From NCBI GenBank assembly GCA_023453025.1, contig JAEXUD010000022.1, positions 1-64,000 on the forward strand: a DNA stretch of 64,000 nucleotides, in the 5' to 3' direction. The position numbers and the translations under genes were made by a program. This document shows, in pieces, positions 41,349 to 50,261 of this stretch. The stretch is from Bacillota bacterium (lineage in GTDB: Bacteria > Bacillota > Clostridia > Tissierellales > Sedimentibacteraceae). The first letter of the stretch is position 1, and the number at the start of each line of letters is the position of its first letter. The notes beneath the pieces are model-generated. The model did no database searches. It saw nothing but the letters and a program-made list of their open reading frames with translations, and was not told where the DNA came from.

Positions 41349-42956
41349 CTATTTATTCAGCCAAACATAAGTATATTCATGAAATCCAGTCTTATCTATT
41401 ACCTCATCCGATGTTGGATGCCCCACAATATATGACTGATATGGTGCTATAGATATATATTCTGATAATGGTACAATAGGCACATCCTGCACAATATATT
41501 TCTGAGCATCCTTATAATACTGAGCTCTGTCCTCCTGAGATACATACGACGCACCCTTGTTAAGAGCTTCATCCACCATAGGATTTGAATACCCCATCAG
41601 ATTAATAACTTCTCCTGTGGCAAATCTCGGCTTAAGTGCTCCCGGGTCAGGCCCCTGATATCCGGCAAGCAATGAAAATTCATAATTTCTGCCGTACCAT
41701 ACCTTTTCGTCCCATGCCGCACCTTCGATTGTATTGATTTTTACATCAATTCCTACTTCTTTTAAGTTATCCTTTATTACCATTACTATATCCGGGAACG
41801 GCTCTATGTTAAATACATCAAAGGATGCACTGAAATACATACCGTTTGAATCAGCCTTATATCCTGCTTCTTCTATCAGCTTCCTTGCTTTTTCAACATC
41901 TCTTTCCGGAAATACATCAGAAGTATTTAAAGCCCAGTCATATACAGGAGTCATAGCTGTATTGGATCTTTCGCCTATACCTTTTAGTGCTTTATTTATT
42001 ACATCATCCTTGTTAATTCCCAGCGCAACTGCTTGTCTTAGCTTTGCATCAGCAAAAATACTGTCGGTCATATTAAAAAATACATAATATCTGGACGGCC
42101 AGTATTGTTTTCCGATTTCAATGTTAGGATCGGATTGGAATGTTAGTGTTTCAGACAGCGGCGGTTCCACTCCCAGTATGTCAAGCTCCTGGTTGTACAA
42201 GGCTTGAACTGCCGTATTTGCATCAGGAATTATTGAAAAGATAATCCTGTCAAGATATGCCGTATCTCCCCAATAATCATCATTTCTTTCTAGTGTAACG
42301 CTGACACCTCTGTCATGCTTAACAAATTTAAAAGGTCCGGTTCCGACAGGGTTTTGGTTTGCAGGATTTGAACCCCAATCAGTTCCTTCATAAATATGCT
42401 TAGGAATTATATAACATGCATCCCATGCCAGATAACCAAGCAGTGCCGAATCATTTTCCTTAAGCTTGAATACCACCGTGTTGTCATCCGGTGCTGTAAT
42501 TTCCTCAACTGCAGTCAAGGAACCGGCCAGCTGGCCATTCTGGCTTATGATAGTGTCAAACGTAAACTTCACGTCAGCAGATGAGAAGGGTTCTCCATCG
42601 TGCCATCTGACATTTTCATTCAGGTTAAAGGTTATTTCCTTGCCGTCTTCTGAAATTTCGTAGCTTTTAGCCAAATCCGGCACTATCGTTTGTTTATTTG
42701 TAATCTTTACCAATCTGTTAAAAATATTTTCTGATATCGGCTGTAAATATCCGTCAGCCTGATAATCAGGATTATAGGTTGCCGGGTCACCTGTCATTCC
42801 TACAATAAGTGTTCCTCCCTGCTTAGGAACTGATTCATCTTCCATTGGTGTTTCCTGCTGACCTGCAGGTGTCTCGTTTCCTGCATCTGTACTGCCGCAC
42901 CCGGCTATTAACCCCATGAGTATACATACTGTCAGTAATATAGATATTTTCTTCAT
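41349..42956 (-). CDS. Peptide ABC transporter substrate-binding lipoprotein
   Basis: The 535-residue protein has a lipoprotein signal with lipobox LIAGC near residue 20 and the SBP family 5 fold (GGTLIVGMTGDPATYNP; WHDGEPFSSADVKFTFDT; NPVGTGPFKFVKHDRG). It should capture oligopeptides or related solutes outside the membrane. It is followed by ATPase and permease genes of the same operon. AAGGAGG precedes the ATG. Confidence 0.93.
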   Translation of the reverse strand: MKKISILLTVCILMGLIAGCGSTDAGNETPAGQQETPMEDESVPKQGGTLIVGMTGDPATYNPDYQADGYLQPISENIFNRLVKITNKQTIVPDLAKSYEISEDGKEITFNLNENVRWHDGEPFSSADVKFTFDTIISQNGQLAGSLTAVEEITAPDDNTVVFKLKENDSALLGYLAWDACYIIPKHIYEGTDWGSNPANQNPVGTGPFKFVKHDRGVSVTLERNDDYWGDTAYLDRIIFSIIPDANTAVQALYNQELDILGVEPPLSETLTFQSDPNIEIGKQYWPSRYYVFFNMTDSIFADAKLRQAVALGINKDDVINKALKGIGERSNTAMTPVYDWALNTSDVFPERDVEKARKLIEEAGYKADSNGMYFSASFDVFNIEPFPDIVMVIKDNLKEVGIDVKINTIEGAAWDEKVWYGRNYEFSLLAGYQGPDPGALKPRFATGEVINLMGYSNPMVDEALNKGASYVSQEDRAQYYKDAQKYIVQDVPIVPLSEYISIAPYQSYIVGHPTSDEVIDKTGFHEYTYVWLNK

Positions 42957-43016
42957 ATTTTCCTCCTTGTATTTATATTTGAAAACTAAAAGTTTTCGAA
43001 TTCAAATTAATAAAAC

Positions 43017-44012
43017 TCAATTATTATTTATAAAATGACATGAAGCAAAATGATTTTTTTCAATTTCGACAATATCAGGATATTCCCTGAAGCATATGTC
43101 TTTTTTCATATAACACCTTGGCGCAAAGTAGCAGCCGGGTCCGTTATCAATAGGAGTCGGAGGCTCACCTGTTATTTTTATTACATTTTTCTTTTCCAGC
43201 ATATCTATAGATGCACAATTTGATATCAATGTCTTTGTATAAGGATGCACGGGGTTGTGCAGAACATAATCCGTTGTTCCCGACTCAACTATTCTTCCGA
43301 GGTACATTACAGCTATTTTATCTGAGATATATCTTGTAGTATTTATATCATGACTGATAAATATCAATGCTGTATTGCTGTTATTAACCAAATTTTGAAG
43401 CATCATAATTATATCTGCCCTTACAGAAACATCCAGCATTGAAACAGGTTCATCAGCTATGAGAAACCTCGGTTTTAAAAGCATTGCCCTCAATATGGAA
43501 ATACGCTGAAGCTGCCCTCCTGACAGCTCATGCGGATATCTGTACAAATAATCTTCTGCGGGCTTCAGCCCTACTTCTTCCATCGCTTTAACGGCAATTG
43601 ATGTTCTGTCATTGTATGTCTTGCCAATGCTGTGCATTTTTAAAGTATCAACAATAATTTTCTCTATTGTATTTCTCGGATCAAATGTATCAAAGGGATT
43701 TTGAAAAACCATTTGAATCGTTCTTTTATACTCAAGCCTGTCATTTCTGATTATGTTGTCAGAGGATATCCCGTTAAATAAGATTTCACCTTGAGTAGGG
43801 TTTTCAAGCTTTGTCAGAAGTTTTGCCAATGTGGATTTTCCGCATCCTGATTCCCCGATAACACCCATTACTTCTCCGGTCATCAATTTAAAGCTTATGC
43901 CGTCAACAGCCTTGACAGTTTTTTTAACAGTACCAAATCGATTTTTTTCCTTAGTTCTCTGAGTATAATGCTTAAACAAATTATTAACTTCCAGAGTATA
44001 TTTATTTTCCAT
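43017..44012 (-). CDS. Oligopeptide ABC transporter ATPase, OppF/DppF-like
   Basis: The ~331-residue ATPase has Walker A GESGCGKST, the signature LSGGQLQRISILRA, Walker B FLIADEP and the peptide-family C-terminal Fe-S-like cysteine cluster PGCYFAPRC. I choose the ATG at 44012, where AAGGGG lies upstream. It starts one base after the stop of its partner. Confidence 0.93.
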   Translation of the reverse strand: MENKYTLEVNNLFKHYTQRTKEKNRFGTVKKTVKAVDGISFKLMTGEVMGVIGESGCGKSTLAKLLTKLENPTQGEILFNGISSDNIIRNDRLEYKRTIQMVFQNPFDTFDPRNTIEKIIVDTLKMHSIGKTYNDRTSIAVKAMEEVGLKPAEDYLYRYPHELSGGQLQRISILRAMLLKPRFLIADEPVSMLDVSVRADIIMMLQNLVNNSNTALIFISHDINTTRYISDKIAVMYLGRIVESGTTDYVLHNPVHPYTKTLISNCASIDMLEKKNVIKITGEPPTPIDNGPGCYFAPRCYMKKDICFREYPDIVEIEKNHFASCHFINNN

Positions 44013-44013
44013 A

Positions 44014-44979
44014 TCAGCTATCCCCTTCTGCAAAATGGCACATAACCATGCGGCCGTTTTCTAAGCTTCTGGTCCCTGGTTTCTCTGTCAGGCATATATC
44101 CGTCATGTTTGGGCACCTGTCTCTGAATATACAGCCCTCATGTATCATGCTCAAATCCGGCAACGAACCCGGTATGCCTCTTAACATCCCTCTTTCGCCC
44201 TTAAGTGAAGGGAATGATTTAAGCAGTCCTTGAGTATATGGATGCTTCGGGTTTAATATTATATCCTTGACAAATCCAAACTCTATCAGATATCCGGCAT
44301 ACATTACCGCAATTTTTTTACACGTGTTTGCCACCACAGACATATCATGAGTTATCATTATTCGTGCTATTTTAAGCTTTTTTTCAAGCTCCATTATTTC
44401 ATTTAATATTTGCCCCTGTGTAATCACATCCAATGCGGTTGTTGCTTCATCCATGATAATTATCTTAGGATTGTGCATCAGGCTTAGTGCTATTGATACC
44501 CTCTGCATCATGCCGCCAGATAACTCATGCTGATACATTGTATACACCCTTCGGGGCAGATTTACCAATTCTAACAGCTCCTCCATCTTTTCTTTAACCT
44601 CTGCTTTAGATGCAGTTTTATCATGGAGCGCATAAATATCTGCCATCTGATGGCCTATTCTATGGATGGGGCTGAGAGAGTTCATTGATTTCTGAAAAAC
44701 AACTGATATTTCCTTCCATCTTATGTTCTCAAGTTCGTTTTCATTTAAGCTGAGTAAATCCACATCCTCAAAAATAACCTGACCTGTTACTTCGGCCAAT
44801 TTTTTAGGTAATAGTCTTAATATGGACAGTGCCAGTGTCGATTTTCCGGAGCCTGACTCTCCTACTATTCCTACAGAATCCTGTTCTTCAATATCAAAGG
44901 ATACATTGTTGACAGCATGAATATTTTTATCCTTGACCTTGTAGATAACATTTTCATTTTTTATTGATAGCAATGTCAT
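44014..44979 (-). CDS. Oligopeptide ABC transporter ATPase, OppD/DppD-like
   Basis: The 321-residue ATPase shows Walker A GESGSGKST, signature LSGGMMQRVSIA, Walker B IIMDEATTAL and the C-terminal C-x-D-R-C motif (GCIFRDRC). It is the partner of the downstream OppF-like ATPase. The spacing to the preceding permease gene is 10 bp. Confidence 0.93.
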   Translation of the reverse strand: MTLLSIKNENVIYKVKDKNIHAVNNVSFDIEEQDSVGIVGESGSGKSTLALSILRLLPKKLAEVTGQVIFEDVDLLSLNENELENIRWKEISVVFQKSMNSLSPIHRIGHQMADIYALHDKTASKAEVKEKMEELLELVNLPRRVYTMYQHELSGGMMQRVSIALSLMHNPKIIIMDEATTALDVITQGQILNEIMELEKKLKIARIMITHDMSVVANTCKKIAVMYAGYLIEFGFVKDIILNPKHPYTQGLLKSFPSLKGERGMLRGIPGSLPDLSMIHEGCIFRDRCPNMTDICLTEKPGTRSLENGRMVMCHFAEGDS

Positions 44980-44989
44980 GGCCGGCCTC

Positions 44990-45850
44990 CTAATTATTGC
45001 TTCTTAGTTTCGGGCTGAGTACGCTGTTTAATCCGTCGCCAATCAGATAAAACGTCAGCACCGTAAGAACTATGGCTGCACCGGAAAATGTTGATATCCA
45101 CCATCCGTTTGTAAGATATGCCTTACCGTTAAATACCATTTGTCCCCAGCTTATTATATTTGGGTCTCCAAGCCCCAGGAAGCTAAGTGCTGATTCCGTA
45201 AGTATTGCCCCTGAGATATTCATTGTAGTGTTTGCAATGATAGGAAATATTCCGTTTGGTATAATATGCTTGACCAAGGTTTGAAATTTGCTTTCGCCAA
45301 TAGTCTCCAGTGATTTTACGAAGGTTCTCTGTTTAAGTGACAGCGCCTGAGCTCTCATAAGCCTTGCATTTCCTGTCCAGGTAGTCAATCCTATTACTAT
45401 CATTACATTCAGCATGCTTGATCCAAATAAAGCCACAATTATAAGTATGAGAAAAAACGTCGGCATCATGAGAAACATATTTATTATCTCAGATAAAACA
45501 GCATCAATTTTCCCGCCGTAAAATCCTGCGATACCTCCGGCCAAGGTTCCGATAATTCCTGATATGGAAGCAGCCACAATTCCTATAATAATGGAAGTTC
45601 GGGCACCATAAAGTATTCCGCTGAAAATATCCCTTCCTAAACCATCTGTTCCAAGTATATAATCCTTGCCGGGAGATTTTACCATATCATCATTTAAAGC
45701 AAACGGATCGTGAGTAGCGATCAAAGGTGCAAGCACAGCAACAAAAATTATTGTTGTCAGTAAAATTATTCCTATTTTCAGCTGAATATTGCTGTTAATC
45801 AAGGATAGCATGCTATTGTGTTTTGCTTTTGAGCTGCTTGATTTATTCAT
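44990..45850 (-). CDS. Oligopeptide ABC transporter permease, DppC-like
   Basis: The 286-residue permease has an N-terminal OppC-type extension, six helices and the EAA loop (ESLETIGESKFQTLVKHIIP; GDPNIISWG). The core NxDGLGRD motif appears as GTDGLGRDIFSGILYG. It pairs with the downstream ATPases and the DppB-like permease. Confidence 0.92.
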   Translation of the reverse strand: MNKSSSSKAKHNSMLSLINSNIQLKIGIILLTTIIFVAVLAPLIATHDPFALNDDMVKSPGKDYILGTDGLGRDIFSGILYGARTSIIIGIVAASISGIIGTLAGGIAGFYGGKIDAVLSEIINMFLMMPTFFLILIIVALFGSSMLNVMIVIGLTTWTGNARLMRAQALSLKQRTFVKSLETIGESKFQTLVKHIIPNGIFPIIANTTMNISGAILTESALSFLGLGDPNIISWGQMVFNGKAYLTNGWWISTFSGAAIVLTVLTFYLIGDGLNSVLSPKLRSNN

Positions 45851-45863
45851 ATGTCTCGTCCTC

Positions 45864-46829
45864 CTAGTTGTATCTTATTCTTGGATCAATTACTGCATAA
45901 ATAACATCAACAACTATCATACATAAAGCTATAGAAACAGACAGCACAAAGTATATTCCCATAAGCAGCGGATAGTCCCTTTTTGATATGGCTGTCATCA
46001 TCAACCTTCCCATACCCGGCCATGCAAATACTATTTCAATAATTGCCACACCTGCTATAACATATGCTAAGTTAATACCAAATACAGTTATAGTGGGCAA
46101 CATGGAATTTTTAAATATATATTTTTTAAATATTCTGTTTTCCCTCATGCCCGTTGCTTTAAATGTAGTTATAAAATCTTCCGACATTGTTTGAATTACC
46201 GAAGATCTCGCTATACGAAAAAAGTACGGTATCTGAATTAATGTTACGGTTGTCAGTGGCAGAATCAAATGCTTCAGTATATCCAATACTTTAGCAAAGC
46301 CCTCATATTGCTCTCTCAAATCCAGCATACCGGAGGTAGGAAAAATCTTCAGCATTGATGCAAATACAAGAATAAGCATTAATCCCAGCCAAAATCCCGG
46401 AGTTGAATCAAATACGTATGACAATCCACTCATCATCACATCAAATAGTGACCCTCTTTTTCTTGCAGCATATATGCCCAGCAATGTACCGATTATCAGA
46501 GCCAGTATTACTCCGGTCAATGACAAAAGCAATGTGGGGCCGACCTTTTCAATAATCAGTTTACTTACAGGCTCGTTGCTCATTATGGAATATCCAAGGT
46601 CCCCCTTCATCAGTGTCTTTATATAATGGATGAACTGAATGTATAACGGATCATTAAGACCGTATTTTTCCGTCAATGTATCAATCATTTCCTGAGAAGG
46701 GTTATCCTTTCCGGCCAGAAGACTGATCGGGTTTCCCGGAGCCATATGTATCAATAAAAAATTAATAACTAATGATACTAAAATCACTAGAATTCCGGTT
46801 AATATTCTTTTTCTAAGATATCGTGCCAT
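45864..46829 (-). CDS. Oligopeptide ABC transporter permease, DppB-like
   Basis: The ~321-residue permease has the standard DppB start (YLRKRILTGILVILVSLV), the APGNPISLLAG loop, and a terminal DPRIRY. I choose the ATG at 46829, since AAGGAG lies 7 nt upstream. It is the first transporter subunit in transcription order. Confidence 0.92.
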   Translation of the reverse strand: MARYLRKRILTGILVILVSLVINFLLIHMAPGNPISLLAGKDNPSQEMIDTLTEKYGLNDPLYIQFIHYIKTLMKGDLGYSIMSNEPVSKLIIEKVGPTLLLSLTGVILALIIGTLLGIYAARKRGSLFDVMMSGLSYVFDSTPGFWLGLMLILVFASMLKIFPTSGMLDLREQYEGFAKVLDILKHLILPLTTVTLIQIPYFFRIARSSVIQTMSEDFITTFKATGMRENRIFKKYIFKNSMLPTITVFGINLAYVIAGVAIIEIVFAWPGMGRLMMTAISKRDYPLLMGIYFVLSVSIALCMIVVDVIYAVIDPRIRYN

Positions 46830-46868
46830 TACCATGCTCCTTACAATATTTTGATTGGTCAGGCTGCC

Positions 46869-47339
46869 TTAGCCTCTTCTGGATTTTCCCGTTATATGCT
46901 CTATTTCTATTTTTACAACACATGCATTATTAAAATCTTCTTCAATATGCTCCAGACCTTGCTTCTTGAAATCTGGCGAATACTTGTCCACCATTAAGAC
47001 AAGAGCATGTCTTTTTTCTTCATCATCCGCTATTATCGCTTTTCCAAAAACCATTACGCTTTCATAGTTGGTAACAAATTCATCCGCCAGTACCTTTGTT
47101 TTTCCCACATGGGTAAAGGATACCTTGTTGTTGGAGGTAATACTTTCATGTATATTTCCCCCGCTTTTAAAAAAATGAACAAAAATATTGCTGCCATCCA
47201 GCACATAGTTCAAAGGAGTTGCACATGGATATCCGTTTATCCCTATTGTTCCGATTACACCATACTCACCCTTTCTTAAAATTTCACGGCTTTCCTCCTG
47301 GGAAATTTGTCTGTCCTTCCTTCTCATAGCTTTAAACAT
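46869..47339 (-). CDS. Nim-like flavoprotein (pyridoxamine-phosphate oxidase fold)
   Basis: The 156-residue protein is an FMN-binding split-barrel protein of the Nim/PNPOx-like family: EYGVIGTIGINGYPCATPLN, IFVHFFKSGGNIHESI, and YESVMVFGKA. The proteins are often annotated as nitroimidazole-resistance proteins, but the reaction here is not determined. It is in the peptide-uptake operon. Confidence 0.85.
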   Translation of the reverse strand: MFKAMRRKDRQISQEESREILRKGEYGVIGTIGINGYPCATPLNYVLDGSNIFVHFFKSGGNIHESITSNNKVSFTHVGKTKVLADEFVTNYESVMVFGKAIIADDEEKRHALVLMVDKYSPDFKKQGLEHIEEDFNNACVVKIEIEHITGKSRRG

Positions 47340-47351
47340 AATCAGCCTCCA

Positions 47352-48986
47352 TCATTTATTTTTAAATATATAATTAATTACCTCGTCAATCAGTTCAGGT
47401 ACAATCACTGTCAGGCTTTCTTTGTTTACTCTTTCCGTTGCCTGATGGTACTCCTTACCCCATGGTCCAAATACGACAGAAGGTATATTAAGCCTTTCGA
47501 TATTTTCAAAATCTATAGAGTATAATTTACCCCACATAGGAGTATTAAGAGAAAACTTATTGTAATCAAAAGCCTTATCAATTGCGCAGTAGCTGCAGTC
47601 AGAAAGACCCACAGTATAGTTCTCATATGTTATCTCATAATTAAATTTGTCACGTGCATGGTTTTTTATCACATTATAGTACTCATCAACAATGCTTTCC
47701 TTCTTGCTTATCCTTCTGCTGCTCAGGGCCGGATAGTAAGGAGGCGCGAACCCCAGAACTACCACCGGATAATTTATTCCTGTAAAGCTTAAAACCGCAT
47801 CCATTATTTGAATGGTTGCCTGGGGGTAATTCAATTCATTATTATTTATTTTTTTTGTAATTTCATCATAAAGATTATTATAAAATTTACCGAATTCCTC
47901 ATTATCATTTTTAGATGCTATTTTAATGAGTTCCTCAAATGAAAGCACCGCAGGCTTATACTGAATTTCCTTTTCCGATGAATATTTATTCTTCCTTTTA
48001 TATTCCTTGTATATGCTTTTCATCTTGTTCACATATTTCTCAAAAGCGTCAACAGAAATTGCTTTCAGCTTTTGCAATATCTCATCAGGTGAAGTATAAA
48101 AGCTTATAACACTGAAATATCCGCTGGCTCTTATTGGTATCGACACATCATATTCAGACTTCATGTCTTTGAAATAATTCCATGTGGGAGGAACAGTAAC
48201 CTCCCCGTCAAGCTCATCGCTGAATTCCAATGATAATTCCGTATTTGAGAAAATTTCACCTAAGACCCCTATAGGATTGAGGCCTTCAAAGCATCTGCAT
48301 ATATGTGATTTCTCCCCTTGAACTAAGACAACCGGCATGCACTTCCCGGCCGTACCCAATGAAACAACATGCTTGCCGTTAATTTTAAAATTAGGCTCAC
48401 AGTCAATTAAAAAAGAGTACTCCAGCTCGTACTTGTCCTTCAGTTCATTCAAGAGACTTACCGCGCCTCTCATCCCGGCAGAATAGGACTCTTCATCAGG
48501 AACTGAAATAAATAGAATATTGCCGTCCCTTTCTTTCATTTCAGAATACTTTTCAAGGTATGCAAGCTGGATTGCAAGCCCGCCCTTCATATCTGCAGCA
48601 CCTCTGCCAAAAATCCATTCGCCGGAGTTCAAATCCTCCAGTGCTTCCGCATTGATATTTATTTCCTTCATTTTATCAGGGAGCTTCTCAATATCGAATG
48701 CATAATCCTTTAATATGCCGTAATCATCAATTCCCACCACATCATAATGATTCATAAGTACAACTGTCTTACTTGATTTGCCTTTTACCAGCCCATAAGA
48801 AATTCTTCTGTTCAAGTAATCATTTTCAATTGCATAATTGCCGAATAAATCAACGTTCTCAGCAAAGTAGCTTATTTCCTTCATATATCCGTACAAATAC
48901 TCTGAAAGCTTATTTTCTTTTTCCGATGCAGAAAAACTGTCTATTGAAACGATTTCCTTTAAAATTTTCAATATCTTTTCCTTCAT
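47352..48986 (-). CDS. RocB-like M20 family peptidase
   Basis: The 544-residue protein belongs to the M20 metallopeptidases of the RocB type. Metal site motifs are LMNHYDVVG, GRGAADMKGG and VPDEESYSAG. The length is typical of RocB rather than the shorter dipeptidases. It may deacylate or hydrolyse imported peptides. It is between the RpiR regulator and the Nim-like gene. GGGAGTGTTGAA precedes the ATG. Confidence 0.88.
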   Translation of the reverse strand: MKEKILKILKEIVSIDSFSASEKENKLSEYLYGYMKEISYFAENVDLFGNYAIENDYLNRRISYGLVKGKSSKTVVLMNHYDVVGIDDYGILKDYAFDIEKLPDKMKEININAEALEDLNSGEWIFGRGAADMKGGLAIQLAYLEKYSEMKERDGNILFISVPDEESYSAGMRGAVSLLNELKDKYELEYSFLIDCEPNFKINGKHVVSLGTAGKCMPVVLVQGEKSHICRCFEGLNPIGVLGEIFSNTELSLEFSDELDGEVTVPPTWNYFKDMKSEYDVSIPIRASGYFSVISFYTSPDEILQKLKAISVDAFEKYVNKMKSIYKEYKRKNKYSSEKEIQYKPAVLSFEELIKIASKNDNEEFGKFYNNLYDEITKKINNNELNYPQATIQIMDAVLSFTGINYPVVVLGFAPPYYPALSSRRISKKESIVDEYYNVIKNHARDKFNYEITYENYTVGLSDCSYCAIDKAFDYNKFSLNTPMWGKLYSIDFENIERLNIPSVVFGPWGKEYHQATERVNKESLTVIVPELIDEVINYIFKNK

Positions 48987-49049
48987 TTCAACACTCCCCT
49001 ACTTTTTAAATAGATATAATAATCAAAATAAATTGTTGCATGCACTAAG

Positions 49050-49895
49050 TCAATCTATATATTCTTCATATCTTATTTTATTTCTTTTGAATTCATCAAT
49101 CTTATCTTTATAGTTCTCGTATAAATAACTCATCATGAAAGAAATAAAGCTTATAACCGGTGTAGTATCAATAGTTTTTAGCTGCTCATTCCTTCTTAAA
49201 TTAAATATCAATGAATAGTCGGACAAATCCTTTAAAGGATTTATAATACTGTCTGATATGGTAATAATTGTGCTTTTATTTCTTTTAACTACCTCCGCTT
49301 GTTCTTTTGTATACTTGTAATGAGGTGCGAAGGAAACTACAAATGTTGCAGAATCTTCGTCTATATCATCAAAAGTATAAGCGTTTTCGTACATAAGCTT
49401 AGAAAAATAAACCCTGCTCCTGATGCTGTCAAAAAGATGCAGCAATTCCGAGGCTGTCCCAAAAGAGTCCATATAACCGATTATCAGAATTCTTTTTTTG
49501 CTCATAAGAATATCACAAATTTTTTTAAATTCTTCATAATCAATATTCTGGTACGATTTATTGTACTGAAGAATTTGTTTTTGTATATATTCCTCCATAT
49601 CCAATTCAGGTAATTTATTTACAATAAGCCCGTTGCTGATATTGATGTCTGAATTATTATTGACAACACTTTTTGCCATTGCCTTGCGCATTTCAGTAAA
49701 GCTCTCAAAGCCTAACGCATATGCAAACCTTATCACAGTGACTTCACTTACCGAAACCTTTTTGCTCAATTTAGAAGCAGTATCAAATATCACATCATCA
49801 AAATTGTCTATTATGTATTTTGCCACTTTTTTATGTGATTTTGACAACATTTCAAAATTATCCTTTATTAAGTTAATAAAGTCTACTTCAAACAC
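49050..49895 (-). CDS. MurR/RpiR-family transcriptional regulator
   Basis: The 281-residue protein has an N-terminal RpiR helix-turn-helix (KKVAKYIIDNFDDVIFDTAS; VSEVTVIRFAYALGF) and a C-terminal SIS domain (KKRILIIGYMDSFGTAS; FVVSFAPHYKYT) that usually binds a phosphosugar or similar ligand. The start is ambiguous: GTG at 49895, or ATG at 49850 behind AAAGGA. It precedes the peptide-utilisation genes and probably controls them (inference). Confidence 0.88.
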   Translation of the reverse strand: MFEVDFINLIKDNFEMLSKSHKKVAKYIIDNFDDVIFDTASKLSKKVSVSEVTVIRFAYALGFESFTEMRKAMAKSVVNNNSDINISNGLIVNKLPELDMEEYIQKQILQYNKSYQNIDYEEFKKICDILMSKKRILIIGYMDSFGTASELLHLFDSIRSRVYFSKLMYENAYTFDDIDEDSATFVVSFAPHYKYTKEQAEVVKRNKSTIITISDSIINPLKDLSDYSLIFNLRRNEQLKTIDTTPVISFISFMMSYLYENYKDKIDEFKRNKIRYEEYID

Positions 49896-50088
49896 CTCCC
49901 GGCAAAATGAATTATTTAATTCATTTTATTTTATTATGTATTAAATTATTCATTATTATATATTATCATTAACACCCTGTCAATATTAATTTTAGAATTT
50001 TTATCTTTATTTTCGAATTTTTATAAATCAATAGCAATTTATGTCAATTCGAGCGTCAATCTCTGCTGCTCCGGTCACGAAATTTTTA

Positions 50089-50117
50089 TTGAAACTACAA
50101 TTTTTATATTGTAGAAT
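50089..50117 (+). promoter_or_regulatory. rsgA promoter with embedded inverted repeat
   Basis: TTGAAA (50089-50094), 17 bp, TAGAAT (50112-50117). CTACAAT-TTTTAT-ATTGTAG (50095-50114) is a perfect 7-bp inverted repeat occupying the spacer and -10, a likely operator position. Confidence 0.65.
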
Positions 50118-50175
50118 ATGCTTACATGTATTCATTTGAATATGTGTCAAATTTAACCGAAGGGAGTGTTGTATT

Positions 50176-50232
50176 ATGATTTACATAAACCTTAAAAACA
50201 TAGCAGCAAAAACGGAGGTATACAAAAAATAG
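50176..50232 (+). CDS. Leader peptide upstream of rsgA (18 aa)
   Basis: An ATG with GGGAG upstream starts MIYINLKNIAAKTEVYKK. Its stop is 29 nt before the rsgA start codon. The codons for TEV contain GGAGG (50214-50218), which can pair with CCTCC (50233-50237) just after the stop. CCTCC can also pair with the rsgA ribosome site GGAGG (50253-50257). The reading frame is not long enough to prove translation, but the arrangement is typical of leader-peptide regulation. Confidence 0.55.
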   Translation: MIYINLKNIAAKTEVYKK

Positions 50233-50257
50233 CCTCCGATATTTAAAATTCAGGAGG
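50213..50257 (+). promoter_or_regulatory. Three-arm translational switch in front of rsgA
   Basis: CGGAGG (50213-50218), CCTCCG (50233-50238) and GGAGG of the rsgA ribosome site (50253-50257) give two exclusive hairpins. Ribosomes on the leader peptide should change which one forms. This is inference from complementarity, with short (5-6 bp) stems. Confidence 0.5.
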
Positions 50258-50261
50258 ATTA

